DNA of 64,000 nt, taken from positions 1 to 64,000 of the forward strand of contig NZ_FZON01000002.1 of NCBI RefSeq assembly GCF_900188425.1, in the 5' to 3' direction. Below are positions 54,247-62,347 of this stretch, one piece after another (within the stretch, counting starts at the first letter, position 1; every line of letters starts with the position of its first letter). Both the position numbers and the translations under genes were made by a program. The notes beneath the pieces were generated by a model that was not told where the DNA came from, ran no database searches, and was given only the letters and a program-made list of their open reading frames with translations. The DNA is from Antarctobacter heliothermus. Its GTDB lineage: Bacteria; Pseudomonadota; Alphaproteobacteria; Rhodobacterales; Rhodobacteraceae.

Positions 54247-54260
54247 GTTTCCAAGTAAAC
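54247..54260. promoter_or_regulatory. MarR-like operator in the divergent crotonase/aminotransferase promoter
   Basis: GTTTCCAAGTAAAC is a dyad of GTTT and AAAC arms and differs at one of 14 bases from the site at 21593-21606 beside marR. It lies 47 bp upstream of the crotonase start, where a repressor could block transcription. Confidence 0.55.
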
Positions 54261-54382
54261 AATATTTGAGGAGCGAGTCAATCTCGGGGCGGGGTGCGTT
54301 GCGGGGGCTTTGTCGCTTTTCCTTGCCTGCATTCTGGTATACCAAAATCGCAAACGGGGCCCGAGCGGGCCGGGGAGGGACC

Positions 54383-55552
54383 ATGACCGAACTGAAACTC
54401 GCCGCTGGACTGTCGCGGCTGGGCACTGAATCCGCCTTTGTCGTTCTGGCGCGCGCCGGAAAGCTGGCGGCTGAAGGCCGGGACATTATCAACTTGGGCA
54501 TTGGCCAGCCAGATTTCGCCACGCCCGCCCACATCGTCGAGGCCGGGATAAAGGCGCTGCGCGACGGACATCATGGCTATACGCCCGCCAATGGCATTCC
54601 CGCGCTGCGGCAAGCAGTGGCCGCCGACCTGCACCGCAGGCATGGCGCCGAGGTGAACCCCGACAACGTGGTGGTGGTTCCCGGCGGCAAGCCGACCATG
54701 TTCTTTGCCGTGCTGATGTTCGGGGAACCGGGGGCAGAAATCATGTATCCCAACCCCGGCTTTCCGATCTACGAATCCGTCATCAAGTATTCGGGCGCGA
54801 CCCCGGTGCCGATTGCGCTGAAAGAGGAAAACGAGTTCGCCTTCAACGCCGAAGAGGTGCTGGGCCAGATCACCGACCGGACGCGGCTGATCATCATCAA
54901 CTCGCCCGCCAACCCCACCGGCGGCGTGACCCCGAAGGCCGAGATCGACAAGCTGGTCGCCGGGCTGGCGGATCACCCCCAGGTCGCGCTGATGTCGGAT
55001 GAGATCTATTCCAACATGCTGTATGGCGGGCGCGAACACACCTCACTCCTGAACTACCCGGAAATCCGTGATCGGCTGATCATGCTGGACGGCTGGTCCA
55101 AGACCTATGCCATGACCGGCTGGCGGCTGGGCTATGCGGTCTGGCCGGACGCGTTGGTGGATCACGCCACGCGGCTGTGCATCAATGACCACTCCTGCGT
55201 CAACGCGGCGACGCAATACGCCGGGATCGCGGCGCTGGAGGGCCCGCAGGACGCGGTGCGCGACATGGTTGCCGCCTTTGACGAACGTCGTCAGGTGATC
55301 GTGCGTGAACTCAACGCGCTGCCGGGTGTGCGCTGTGCCGATGCGGCGGGGGCGTTTTACGCGTTCCCGAATATCGAGGGCACCGGCATGACGTCGAAAC
55401 AGGCCGAAACGCGCTTTCTGGATGAGGCGGGTGTGGCGACGGTTGCCGGCACCTCCTTTGGCGCATGGGGCGAGGGCTATCTGCGGTTTTCCTACGCCAA
55501 TTCGACCGACAACATTCTGGAGGCGCTGTCGCGCATCCGCAAACTTCTGTGA
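54383..55552 (+). CDS. Class I/II pyridoxal-phosphate aminotransferase
   Basis: The 389-residue protein has the fold-type I aspartate-aminotransferase signatures: INLGIGQPDFATPAHIV, GYTPANGIPALRQAVA, INSPANPTGGV, VALMSDEIYSNMLY, and the PLP lysine in LDGWSKTYAMTGWRLGY, ending LRFSYANSTDNI. ATG 54383 has GGGAGGGA upstream. It precedes a 2-hydroxyacid dehydrogenase by 14 bp, so the pair may turn an amino acid into a keto acid and then a hydroxy acid. The amino acid is unknown. Confidence 0.9.
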   Translation: MTELKLAAGLSRLGTESAFVVLARAGKLAAEGRDIINLGIGQPDFATPAHIVEAGIKALRDGHHGYTPANGIPALRQAVAADLHRRHGAEVNPDNVVVVPGGKPTMFFAVLMFGEPGAEIMYPNPGFPIYESVIKYSGATPVPIALKEENEFAFNAEEVLGQITDRTRLIIINSPANPTGGVTPKAEIDKLVAGLADHPQVALMSDEIYSNMLYGGREHTSLLNYPEIRDRLIMLDGWSKTYAMTGWRLGYAVWPDALVDHATRLCINDHSCVNAATQYAGIAALEGPQDAVRDMVAAFDERRQVIVRELNALPGVRCADAAGAFYAFPNIEGTGMTSKQAETRFLDEAGVATVAGTSFGAWGEGYLRFSYANSTDNILEALSRIRKLL

Positions 55553-55566
55553 CGAAAGGCCAACCC

Positions 55567-56514
55567 ATGAGCGATACGCATCTGCTGATCTGCGGCAAAA
55601 GCTTTACTGACGTTGATCGTGACCGGCTGAGCACCGCCTTCCCGGCCGTCTATGTGGACGGGCCTGCGGATATGGCGGCGCTGGACGCGGGCCTGCGCGC
55701 CAGCATCCGCGCGGTGGCCTTCAAGGGGCACACGGCCCTTGGGGCCGAGGCGATGGACCTGTTCCCGCAATTGGGTCTGATCGCCAACTACGGCGTGGGG
55801 TACGACGCCATTGACGTCAACGCCGCCAGCGCGCGCGGCATTGCTGTGACAAACACGCCGGACGTGTTGTCCGATGACGTGGCCGATCTGGCCGTGGCGC
55901 TGATGATCGCGCAGGCGCGGACGATGATCCGGGGCCATGCGCATGTCGCCTCTGGCCGCTGGGCGACAGAGGGGGAAATCCCCCTGAACCGCAAGGTTTC
56001 AGGCTCGACAGTGGGCATTGTCGGTCTTGGCCGCATCGGGCGTGAGATCGCCGACCGGCTGGCGGCGTTCAAATGTGAGATTCACTATACCTCGCGCTCA
56101 GAAAAAGAGACGCCGGGATGGACCTATCACGGCGATGTGGTGTCCCTTGCGCAGGCGGTGGATTTTCTAGTCGTCGCGCTGGTCGGCGGGGAGGACACCA
56201 AGGGCCATGTCAGCCGTGAGGCGATTGCCGCGCTGGGGCCGCGCGGCGTGGTGGTCAATATCTCGCGCGGGTCGACCATTGATGAGGGCGCGCTTTTGGA
56301 TGCGCTGGAAACGGGGGCCATCGCGGGGGCGGCGCTGGACGTCTTCGAGAATGAACCGAACGTCGATCCACGCTTTCTCAAGCTGGGGAACGTGGTTCTG
56401 CAACCGCATCAGGGGTCGGGCACGGTCGAGACGCGCACCGCCATGGCGGAACTGCAACTGGCCAATGTGGCGGCCTTTCTTGAGGGGCGGGAACTGCTGA
56501 CGCAGGTCAACTGA
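55567..56514 (+). CDS. D-2-hydroxyacid dehydrogenase (NAD(P)-dependent)
   Basis: The 315-residue protein has the family signatures: LGLIANYGVGYDAIDVNAA, the dinucleotide site GSTVGIVGLGRIGREIADRL, LGPRGVVVNISRGSTIDEGALLDAL, GAALDVFENEP (catalytic Glu) and VLQPHQGSGTVETR (catalytic His). It would interconvert 2-keto acids and D-2-hydroxy acids, probably hydroxypyruvate or glyoxylate-like. It is second in a two-gene operon with the aminotransferase, and a good terminator follows. Confidence 0.9.
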   Translation: MSDTHLLICGKSFTDVDRDRLSTAFPAVYVDGPADMAALDAGLRASIRAVAFKGHTALGAEAMDLFPQLGLIANYGVGYDAIDVNAASARGIAVTNTPDVLSDDVADLAVALMIAQARTMIRGHAHVASGRWATEGEIPLNRKVSGSTVGIVGLGRIGREIADRLAAFKCEIHYTSRSEKETPGWTYHGDVVSLAQAVDFLVVALVGGEDTKGHVSREAIAALGPRGVVVNISRGSTIDEGALLDALETGAIAGAALDVFENEPNVDPRFLKLGNVVLQPHQGSGTVETRTAMAELQLANVAAFLEGRELLTQVN

Positions 56515-56536
56515 CCAGAGATTGTAGAGGCGGGTT

Positions 56537-56571
56537 GACCACCCGCCTGCCGCTGGCGGTCTGGTCTTTTT
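56537..56571 (+). terminator. Intrinsic terminator after the hydroxyacid dehydrogenase
   Basis: GACCA (56537-56541) pairs with TGGTC (56562-56566), and CCGCC (56543-56547) with GGCGG (56555-56559), followed by TTTTT (56567-56571). An alternative stem AGGCGGGT/ACCCGCCT lies at 56528-56548. Confidence 0.75.
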
Positions 56572-56671
56572 CAATCTCATCAGACCGCACAATCGCTTTT
56601 GTGGTAGGCTGTCGCTGAACTGGACGTCCGGTGCGCAGCCCTGCGCGCGGCGCAGCAGCGAGGAGACCACA

Positions 56672-57748
56672 ATGACCCAACGGACGACACAGGGGCGCGG
56701 TCGGCGCTACGACAGCGTGCTAGACACTATCGGCGACACGCCCGCGATCCGCCTCAATCGGATCGCGCCCGAACATGTGACGGTCTACGTCAAGTTCGAG
56801 GCGTTCAATCCCGCCGGATCGGTCAAGGACCGGCTGGCGGTCAGTATCATCGAGGCGGCGGAACGCGACGGCAGCCTGAAGCCCGGTCAGACGGTGGTCG
56901 AGGCAACGTCCGGCAACACCGGCATCGGGCTGGCGATGGTCTGCGCCGCCAAGGGATATCCGCTGGTGGTGATCATGGCCGAGAGTTTCTCTGTCGAGCG
57001 GCGGTGCCTGATGCGCTTTCTGGGGGCCAAGGTGGTGCTGACGCCCAAGGAGCTGAAAGGCTTTGGCATGTATTCCAAGGCCAAGGAACTGGCCGAGACA
57101 AACGGCTGGTTTCTGGCCAGCCAGTTTGAAACCGCCGCCAATGCCGATATTCACGAAAACACCACAGCGCGCGAAATTCTGGCCGATTTCGAGGGCGAAA
57201 GGCTGGATTACTTTGTGACCGGCTACGGCACCGGCGGCACGGTCACGGGCGTGGCGCGGGTGCTGCGCAAGCTGCGTCCGGACACCAGGATCATCCTCAG
57301 TGAGCCCAGCGATGCGCAGATTGTCGGATCGGACTATGTGAACACCCGCAACGCGGAGCACCAGCCGACTGAGGGTCATCCGAACTTCAAGCCGCATCCG
57401 ATCCAGGGCTGGACGCCGGATTTTATCCCCCATGTGCTGCAGGAAAGCATCGACAACGGGTACTACGATGAACTTTTGCCTGTCGGTGGCCCTGACAGTA
57501 TTGCCTGGTCACGGCGGCTGGCGGCCGAAGAAGGGATCTTTACCGGCATTTCTGGCGGGGCCAGCCTTGCCGTTGCAATGGAGGTGGCGCAGCGTGCTCC
57601 GGAGGGATCGGTGCTGCTGGCGATGCTGCCCGACACCGGGGAACGGTATCTGTCGACTCCGTTGTTCGACGGCGTGGCCGAGGGCATGACCGAGGAAGAG
57701 ATGGCGATTTCGCAATCGACTCCCACTGCCCAGATGGCGGCAGAGTAA
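56672..57748 (+). CDS. Cysteine synthase-like PLP-dependent enzyme
   Basis: The 358-residue protein has the fold-type II beta-replacement signatures: FEAFNPAGSVKDRLA (PLP lysine), VVEATSGNTGIGLAMVCAAKG, YGTGGTVTGVARVL and FTGISGGASLAVA. It resembles O-acetylserine sulfhydrylase (cysteine synthase A) with a longer tail than CysK (about 320 residues). Cystathionine-beta-synthase-like use cannot be excluded. It is monocistronic, between two hairpins. Confidence 0.88.
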   Translation: MTQRTTQGRGRRYDSVLDTIGDTPAIRLNRIAPEHVTVYVKFEAFNPAGSVKDRLAVSIIEAAERDGSLKPGQTVVEATSGNTGIGLAMVCAAKGYPLVVIMAESFSVERRCLMRFLGAKVVLTPKELKGFGMYSKAKELAETNGWFLASQFETAANADIHENTTAREILADFEGERLDYFVTGYGTGGTVTGVARVLRKLRPDTRIILSEPSDAQIVGSDYVNTRNAEHQPTEGHPNFKPHPIQGWTPDFIPHVLQESIDNGYYDELLPVGGPDSIAWSRRLAAEEGIFTGISGGASLAVAMEVAQRAPEGSVLLAMLPDTGERYLSTPLFDGVAEGMTEEEMAISQSTPTAQMAAE

Positions 57749-57753
57749 GTTTT

Positions 57754-57776
57754 CGGGGCGGCACAAGGCCGCCCCG
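57754..57776. terminator. GC-rich hairpin between convergent genes
   Basis: CGGGGCGGC (57754-57762) pairs perfectly with GCCGCCCCG (57768-57776) around ACAAG. There is no T tract on either side, so it may be a 3' end stabiliser rather than a classic intrinsic terminator. Confidence 0.6.
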
Positions 57777-57781
57777 ATACG

Positions 57782-58366
57782 TCACAGGCTCCAGTCGTGA
57801 GCGTGTACGTCGCGTCCCGAATGGCCCTTGAGGATTTCCACGGCCAGCCTTTGTTTTTCCTCGTCTGCAACGCGGACCCACAGCAGGATGCCGCCGTGTT
57901 CGACCTGCTTGGCATAGTAGTCACGGTGATGTTGTTCCGCGCGCCGCGCCAGCAGTCCGCCGATCACCGCCGAGGGAGTACCACCGATGGCGATGGCCGC
58001 AATCGAGGCCGCCACAGTGCTGGCCGGGGTCAGCAACGCCGCCATCGCGATGTAGGACCCGAGGAAAAAGAACCCGCCCGCAACGGCGCCTTCGAACTCG
58101 CCCATGGCCTCTTCCGACACAAAGGCCGCGCGCGGGGCGTGGGGATCGTCCTCCAGCTCGGCCGCGGTCCAATAGCCTTTGCCCAACTTTTCCTTCAGCG
58201 TTTCCTCGGCCCCCAGAAGACTGATGTCATAGCGGCTGAACCCCACCATGCGCAGATCGTAGAAGGCCTTTTGCAGGGCATCGAAACTGTCAAAGACGCC
58301 GACGGCCTCAGGGACCTTGATGACAGTGACGTGGTCTTCGGGGGTCTCGGCGGTCGAGGGGGTCAT
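57782..58366 (-). CDS. Unknown protein with a glycine-rich membrane hairpin
   Basis: The 194-residue protein begins with a cytoplasmic domain like a stress-response ferredoxin-like fold (VTVIKVPEAVGVFDSFDALQKAFYDLRMVGFSRYDISLLG), then a hydrophobic glycine/alanine-rich pair of segments (GAVAGGFFFLGSYIAMAALLTPASTVAASIAAIAIGG) and a second domain (GGILLWVRVADEEKQRLAVEILKGHSGRDVHAHDW). The layout resembles general-stress 17M-like proteins with a central membrane hairpin. ATG 58366 follows GGAGCACGG. Function unknown. Confidence 0.75.
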   Translation of the reverse strand: MTPSTAETPEDHVTVIKVPEAVGVFDSFDALQKAFYDLRMVGFSRYDISLLGAEETLKEKLGKGYWTAAELEDDPHAPRAAFVSEEAMGEFEGAVAGGFFFLGSYIAMAALLTPASTVAASIAAIAIGGTPSAVIGGLLARRAEQHHRDYYAKQVEHGGILLWVRVADEEKQRLAVEILKGHSGRDVHAHDWSL

Positions 58367-58454
58367 TTTCCGTGCTCCGTTGCGGTGACTCTGATGTCGG
58401 CAATTGATCCCAGACGCCCGCTCGCCGCCTTGATCCTCGTCAACCGCTTGGCAA

Positions 58455-59210
58455 TCAGATGGAACCGGCCTCGACCATGAAGTTGCTGGCGGTGCACATG
58501 GCGCTGTCATCAGAGGCGAGGAACAGTACCATGCGGGCCAGGTAGACCGGTTCGATCAGGTCGGGCAGGCACTGGCGCTGGCGGTGTTTGTCGATTGCCT
58601 CGGGCGTGACCCAGAGATCCTTTTGCCGCTCTGTCATGATCCAGCCCGGCACAACCGCGTTGACGCGGATGCTGTGGTCGCCCAGATCGCGGGCCATGGT
58701 GCGGGTCAGCCCGTGCACGGCGGATTTGGCGGTGGTGTAGGCGGGCATGCCGCCGCCCGCCTCCCACCAGCTGTTGGACCCCATGTTGATGATCGACCCG
58801 CCGCCCGCCGCGATCATGCCCGGTGCCACCGTCTGGATGGCAAAGAACATGTGGCGGATATTGGTCGCCATGCGTTCGTCCCAGTAGTCGGGGGTGACGT
58901 CCTGCCAGTTGTGCCGGTCGTCGCGGGCGGCGTTGTTGACCAGAACGGTCGCGGGGCCAAGTTTTTCCGCTAACGCGGCAAAGGCGGATTGCAGATTGTC
59001 GATGTCGCGCAGGTCGCAGTATTCAAAGGCCACCTCGCCGTCGGTGTCGGCGGCAAGTGCCTCTCCGGCCTCGCGGTTGAAATCCACGAAACCGGTGCGC
59101 GCGCCCTGGGCTGCAAAGGCGCGCACCATTTGCTCGCCGATGCCAGAGGCGCCGCCGGTGATGAAGACTGTCTTGCCCTTGAGGCTGGGATAGATCGCGA
59201 AATCGGGCAT
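58455..59210 (-). CDS. Short-chain dehydrogenase/reductase (sugar 1-dehydrogenase-like)
   Basis: The 251-residue SDR has the NAD site FITGGASGIGEQMVRAFAAQG, the LVNNAARDDRHNWQDVTPDYWDERM block, and the catalytic Ser plus YTTAKSAVHG (Tyr and Lys). AIYPSLKGKTVFITGG and DDRHxxxDVTxxYWDER closely follow Caulobacter xylose dehydrogenase XylB. It probably oxidises an aldose at C1 to a lactone. It stands alone, facing the 194-residue gene in tandem. Confidence 0.88.
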   Translation of the reverse strand: MPDFAIYPSLKGKTVFITGGASGIGEQMVRAFAAQGARTGFVDFNREAGEALAADTDGEVAFEYCDLRDIDNLQSAFAALAEKLGPATVLVNNAARDDRHNWQDVTPDYWDERMATNIRHMFFAIQTVAPGMIAAGGGSIINMGSNSWWEAGGGMPAYTTAKSAVHGLTRTMARDLGDHSIRVNAVVPGWIMTERQKDLWVTPEAIDKHRQRQCLPDLIEPVYLARMVLFLASDDSAMCTASNFMVEAGSI

Positions 59211-59615
59211 ATTGTGCTCCTGTTGGGACGGGAAGGGCGCGCTGGCCCGGTTTACACGCAGGTCGATCCATGACGACGGAAAGACGCGCCTTGTGGACTA
59301 TTGGCCGCCGCGCGGGGGCTCGGCGGATTGGTTCCCTTTCCGGGGATGTCGGACTGACATCGCCGATCGGGGAAGGGGCGGGCCATGCAGGGTCCGATGA
59401 TTCAGCGGGGGATTGCAAGAGGGCGTGAGGTGTTATGCCTGCGACCCGGGCCTTGGGGCGGGCCTTGTTTCCCGGACCGGATCCGACGCGACCCCACAGC
59501 TGTCAGGTGTCTGCCTTATTGTCCAAGGGGGATTGGGACAAAGGAGACGCCGGAAAGACGTTTTCGTCCCTGCCGGGATGGCGCTATGGTCCGGGCAACA
59601 TAAAGGGGGGATGTC
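59211..59615. other. Intergenic region before the six-gene operon
   Basis: No gene is convincing here. The right end holds a likely promoter (TTGTCC near 59519) and the GGGGGG site for the hydrolase gene. Short open frames overlap but read as shadows. Confidence 0.4.
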
Positions 59616-60356
59616 ATGGCAGGGATTGCCTATGTTCAAGGGCCGCGCGGAATGCGGCTGGCCTATGCCAAGACTGACGGTGCGGGGCCTTGTGTGGTGT
59701 TCCTGTCCGGGTATCGGTCCGACATGGGCGGCACCAAGGCGGTCCATCTGGAGGCCTGGGCCAATTCACAGGGTCGTGCCTTTCTGCGGTTGGATTATGC
59801 CGGGCACGGGCAGTCGGACGGCGTGTTCGAAGAGGGCTGTATCGGCGACTGGGTGGCGGACGCCGAGGCGGTGATTGCACATGCCGCGCCGGGTCCGGTG
59901 GTGCTGGTCGGGTCCTCCATGGGCGGTTGGATCGCCGCGATCCTGGCCCGACGGCTGCCGCAGATCGCGGGGTTTGTCGGTATCGCCGCCGCGCCGGATT
60001 TCACCGAAGACGGGTTCTGGGCGGGGTTCACAGAGGCAGAACGGCGGCAGGTCATGGAAGAAGGCCAGTTGCTGCGGCCATCGGCTTATGAAGATCCTTA
60101 TGTCCTAACCCGCAAGCTGATCGAGGACGGGCGCGCGCAGTTGGTTCTGCGCAGTCCATTGGTGATGGGCTGGCCGGTCCGATTGTTGCAGGGCACCGAG
60201 GATGAGGCGGTCACGCGTGAGACGGCTTTGCGGTTGCTGGATCACATTGATGGGTCGGATGTGCGCCTGTCCCTGGTCAAGGGGGCAGATCACCGGTTTT
60301 CGACGCCAGAGTGCCTTGCGCAGATCGAGGCGGCACTGACCGAGGTGCTGGGGTGA
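59616..60356 (+). CDS. Alpha/beta hydrolase
   Basis: The 246-residue protein has the alpha/beta-hydrolase elements CVVFLSGYRSDMGGTKA, LDYAGHGQSDG, the nucleophile elbow VGSSMGGWIA (Ser) and a C-terminal VKGADHRFS (His). It may be an esterase, thioesterase or palmitoyl-type hydrolase. Its stop overlaps the next GTG start (GTGA). It leads a six-gene operon in which each gene overlaps or abuts the next. Confidence 0.9.
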   Translation: MAGIAYVQGPRGMRLAYAKTDGAGPCVVFLSGYRSDMGGTKAVHLEAWANSQGRAFLRLDYAGHGQSDGVFEEGCIGDWVADAEAVIAHAAPGPVVLVGSSMGGWIAAILARRLPQIAGFVGIAAAPDFTEDGFWAGFTEAERRQVMEEGQLLRPSAYEDPYVLTRKLIEDGRAQLVLRSPLVMGWPVRLLQGTEDEAVTRETALRLLDHIDGSDVRLSLVKGADHRFSTPECLAQIEAALTEVLG

Positions 60357-60940
60357 GGCGGCTTTTTTTCCTCACCCATGCGGACGTGATCATGGACCCG
60401 GTTGTGCCGGTGCCGGACTGGCGGTTGTCGGCGCGCGGCACCGCGCGGCACCGGGCCTTTGCGCGTGCCTGCCCGTCGCTGGGCAGCGTCTTTTCCAGTC
60501 AGGAACGCAAGGCGATGGACGGTGCGGACATTCTGGCCGAGGCGCAGGGGCTGGTGGCCCGGCGGGTGGCGTCATTGCATGAGAATGATCGCTCCGCGAC
60601 CGGGTATCTGCCACCCGCAGAGTTCGAGGTCCTGGCCGATGCCTTTTTTGCCAACCCGCGTGACAGCCAGCGCGGCTGGGAGCGGGCCATCGACGCGCAG
60701 GCGCGGGTGGTCATGACGCTGCGCCGCGTGGTGGCGGAGGCCCCATCGGGTGACATTGCGGTGGTGGCGCATGGCGGGATCGGGGCGCTGTTGCGGGCGC
60801 ATTTGCTGGACGTGGGGATCGACCGATCCCATGACCAGCCGGCCGGCGGTGGTGGCCAACTGATGGTCTTGGTGCTGCCGGATTGGCGGTTGCTGCGGGA
60901 CTGGACCCGGATCGAGGATTACCAAGAGGAGCAGGCATGA
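60353..60940 (+). CDS. Histidine-phosphatase-superfamily protein with altered active site
   Basis: The 195-residue protein has a phosphoglycerate-mutase-like fold: RRLFFLTHADVIMDPVVPVPDW at the start, RHRAFARACPSLGSVFSSQERKAMD, and VVAHGGIGALLRAHLL. The first active-site motif, normally RHG, reads T8-H9-A10, so the catalytic arginine is missing; H9 and the later H of VAHGG remain. GTG 60353 was chosen since it overlaps the hydrolase stop; an earlier in-frame start has no support. Phosphatase activity is doubtful. Confidence 0.8.
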   Translation: MRRLFFLTHADVIMDPVVPVPDWRLSARGTARHRAFARACPSLGSVFSSQERKAMDGADILAEAQGLVARRVASLHENDRSATGYLPPAEFEVLADAFFANPRDSQRGWERAIDAQARVVMTLRRVVAEAPSGDIAVVAHGGIGALLRAHLLDVGIDRSHDQPAGGGGQLMVLVLPDWRLLRDWTRIEDYQEEQA

Positions 60941-61917
60941 GCGTCTTGCTGTGGGGAATGGGTGCGCTGGCCGTTGCCGGTGGCACCTTTGCCGCGTTTG
61001 CGCCGCGTGAGCCGGTCAAGACGGATGTGCGCTTTGACGCGGATCAGTTGGACGGTGGCGTCGATGCGTGGCTGGCGGCGTCCGAGGCGCGGGTGCCGGG
61101 CATTCGCGCGGGCGCGGAGAAACGCGTGCTTTGGGCGGACGCGTCCGAGGAACAGACAGAGTGGGCCGTGGTCTACATCCACGGGTTTTCCGCCGCCCCG
61201 GATGAGATCCGGCCCGTGCCCGATCTTGTGGCGCAGGGGTTGGGGGCGAACCTTGTCTTTACCCGGCTCAAGGGCCACGGGCGCGATGGACCGGCCATGG
61301 CAGAGGCCACGGTTGAGGGCTGGATGGAGGATGTCGCAGAGGCGTTGGCCATCGGGCGGCGCGTGGGGCGGCGGGTGGTGGTCATGGGCACCTCGACCGG
61401 GGCCACGCTGGTGACGTTGGCGCTGCACGAAAAGATGGCGGCGGAGGTTGCGGGCGTCGTGATGGTCTCTCCCAACTTCAGGGTGGCCGATCCCAAGGCG
61501 GCGCTGATCACATGGCCCGGCGCGCGCTGGTGGCTGCCGCTGTTGGCCGGGCGCGAAATCGGGTTTGAGCCGCGCAGTGCGGCGCATGCGCGCCTGTGGA
61601 CCACGCGCTATCCCAGCCTGTCGGTGCTGCCGATGGGGGCTGCTGTGCGCGCGGCGACCCGGCGGCGGCATGAGAATGTGACCACGCCGGCACTGTTTGT
61701 CTTCGATCCGGGCGATCAGATCGTCGACCACAGGGTCAGCCGCAAGGTCGCGGCGCGGTGGGGGGCAGTGGCAGAGGTGCACGAGGTGACGTTGGGGCCG
61801 CAGGATGATCCGTCGCGGCATCTGGTGGCCGGTGCGGTGCTGTCGCCGGACATGTCCGCGCCGCTGGCCGAGGTGATGCTGGACTGGGCACGACGTTTGT
61901 CACCCAAGGGAGGTTAA
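60937..61917 (+). CDS. Alpha/beta hydrolase with N-terminal membrane anchor
   Basis: The 326-residue protein begins with a hydrophobic segment (LLWGMGALAVAGGTFAAFAP), then an alpha/beta-hydrolase core: WAVVYIHGFSAAPDEIRPVPDLV, FTRLKGHGRDG, VVMGTSTGATLVTLAL (Ser nucleophile in GTSTG) and FDPGDQIVDHRV (Asp), with SRHLVAG providing His. ATG 60937 overlaps the preceding stop (ATGA). A second hydrolase in the same operon suggests related lipids or esters. Confidence 0.87.
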   Translation: MSVLLWGMGALAVAGGTFAAFAPREPVKTDVRFDADQLDGGVDAWLAASEARVPGIRAGAEKRVLWADASEEQTEWAVVYIHGFSAAPDEIRPVPDLVAQGLGANLVFTRLKGHGRDGPAMAEATVEGWMEDVAEALAIGRRVGRRVVVMGTSTGATLVTLALHEKMAAEVAGVVMVSPNFRVADPKAALITWPGARWWLPLLAGREIGFEPRSAAHARLWTTRYPSLSVLPMGAAVRAATRRRHENVTTPALFVFDPGDQIVDHRVSRKVAARWGAVAEVHEVTLGPQDDPSRHLVAGAVLSPDMSAPLAEVMLDWARRLSPKGG

Positions 61918-61918
61918 C

Positions 61919-62347
61919 ATGGACCAGAGAGTAAGCCTGATCACACTGGGATGCCGTGATATGGCGCGGGCGCAGGCGTTCTACGAGGCGCTGGGCTGGC
62001 GGCGGGTCGAGACACCGGAGGGGATTGTGGTCTTTGACCTCGTGGGGCAGGCGCTGGGTCTGTACCCGCTGGAGGATCTGGCGCGCGACATGGGCTGCGC
62101 GGCCGAGGATCTGGGCACCGGGGCGGCCACGCTGGCCTGCAACACGCAGACCCGCGAAGAGGTGGCAGAGGTGCTGACCGCCGCCGAGGCCGCTGGCGCG
62201 ACCATCCTGAAACCCGCGCATGACGTGTTCTGGGGCGGCCACATCGGCTATTTCTCCGATCCCGAGGGCCATGTGTGGGAGGTGGCCTATAACCCGTTCT
62301 CGACACTGGGACCGGACGGCGCGTTCCGTTGGGGTGGCTATGAGTGA
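61919..62347 (+). CDS. VOC/glyoxalase-like protein
   Basis: The 142-residue protein has the vicinal-oxygen-chelate fold: VSLITLGCRDMARAQAFYEALGW, VVFDLVGQALGLYP, and GHIGYFSDPEGHVWEVAYNP, with E and H at the metal positions. It starts one base after the hydrolase stop. Substrate unknown. Its last 8 bases overlap the next gene. Confidence 0.88.
   Translation: MDQRVSLITLGCRDMARAQAFYEALGWRRVETPEGIVVFDLVGQALGLYPLEDLARDMGCAAEDLGTGAATLACNTQTREEVAEVLTAAEAAGATILKPAHDVFWGGHIGYFSDPEGHVWEVAYNPFSTLGPDGAFRWGGYE

Noticed and set aside
59413-59874. A 153-codon rightward frame overlapping the hydrolase start
   Set aside because: It runs through the hydrolase gene in another frame, has no similarity, and ends inside it.
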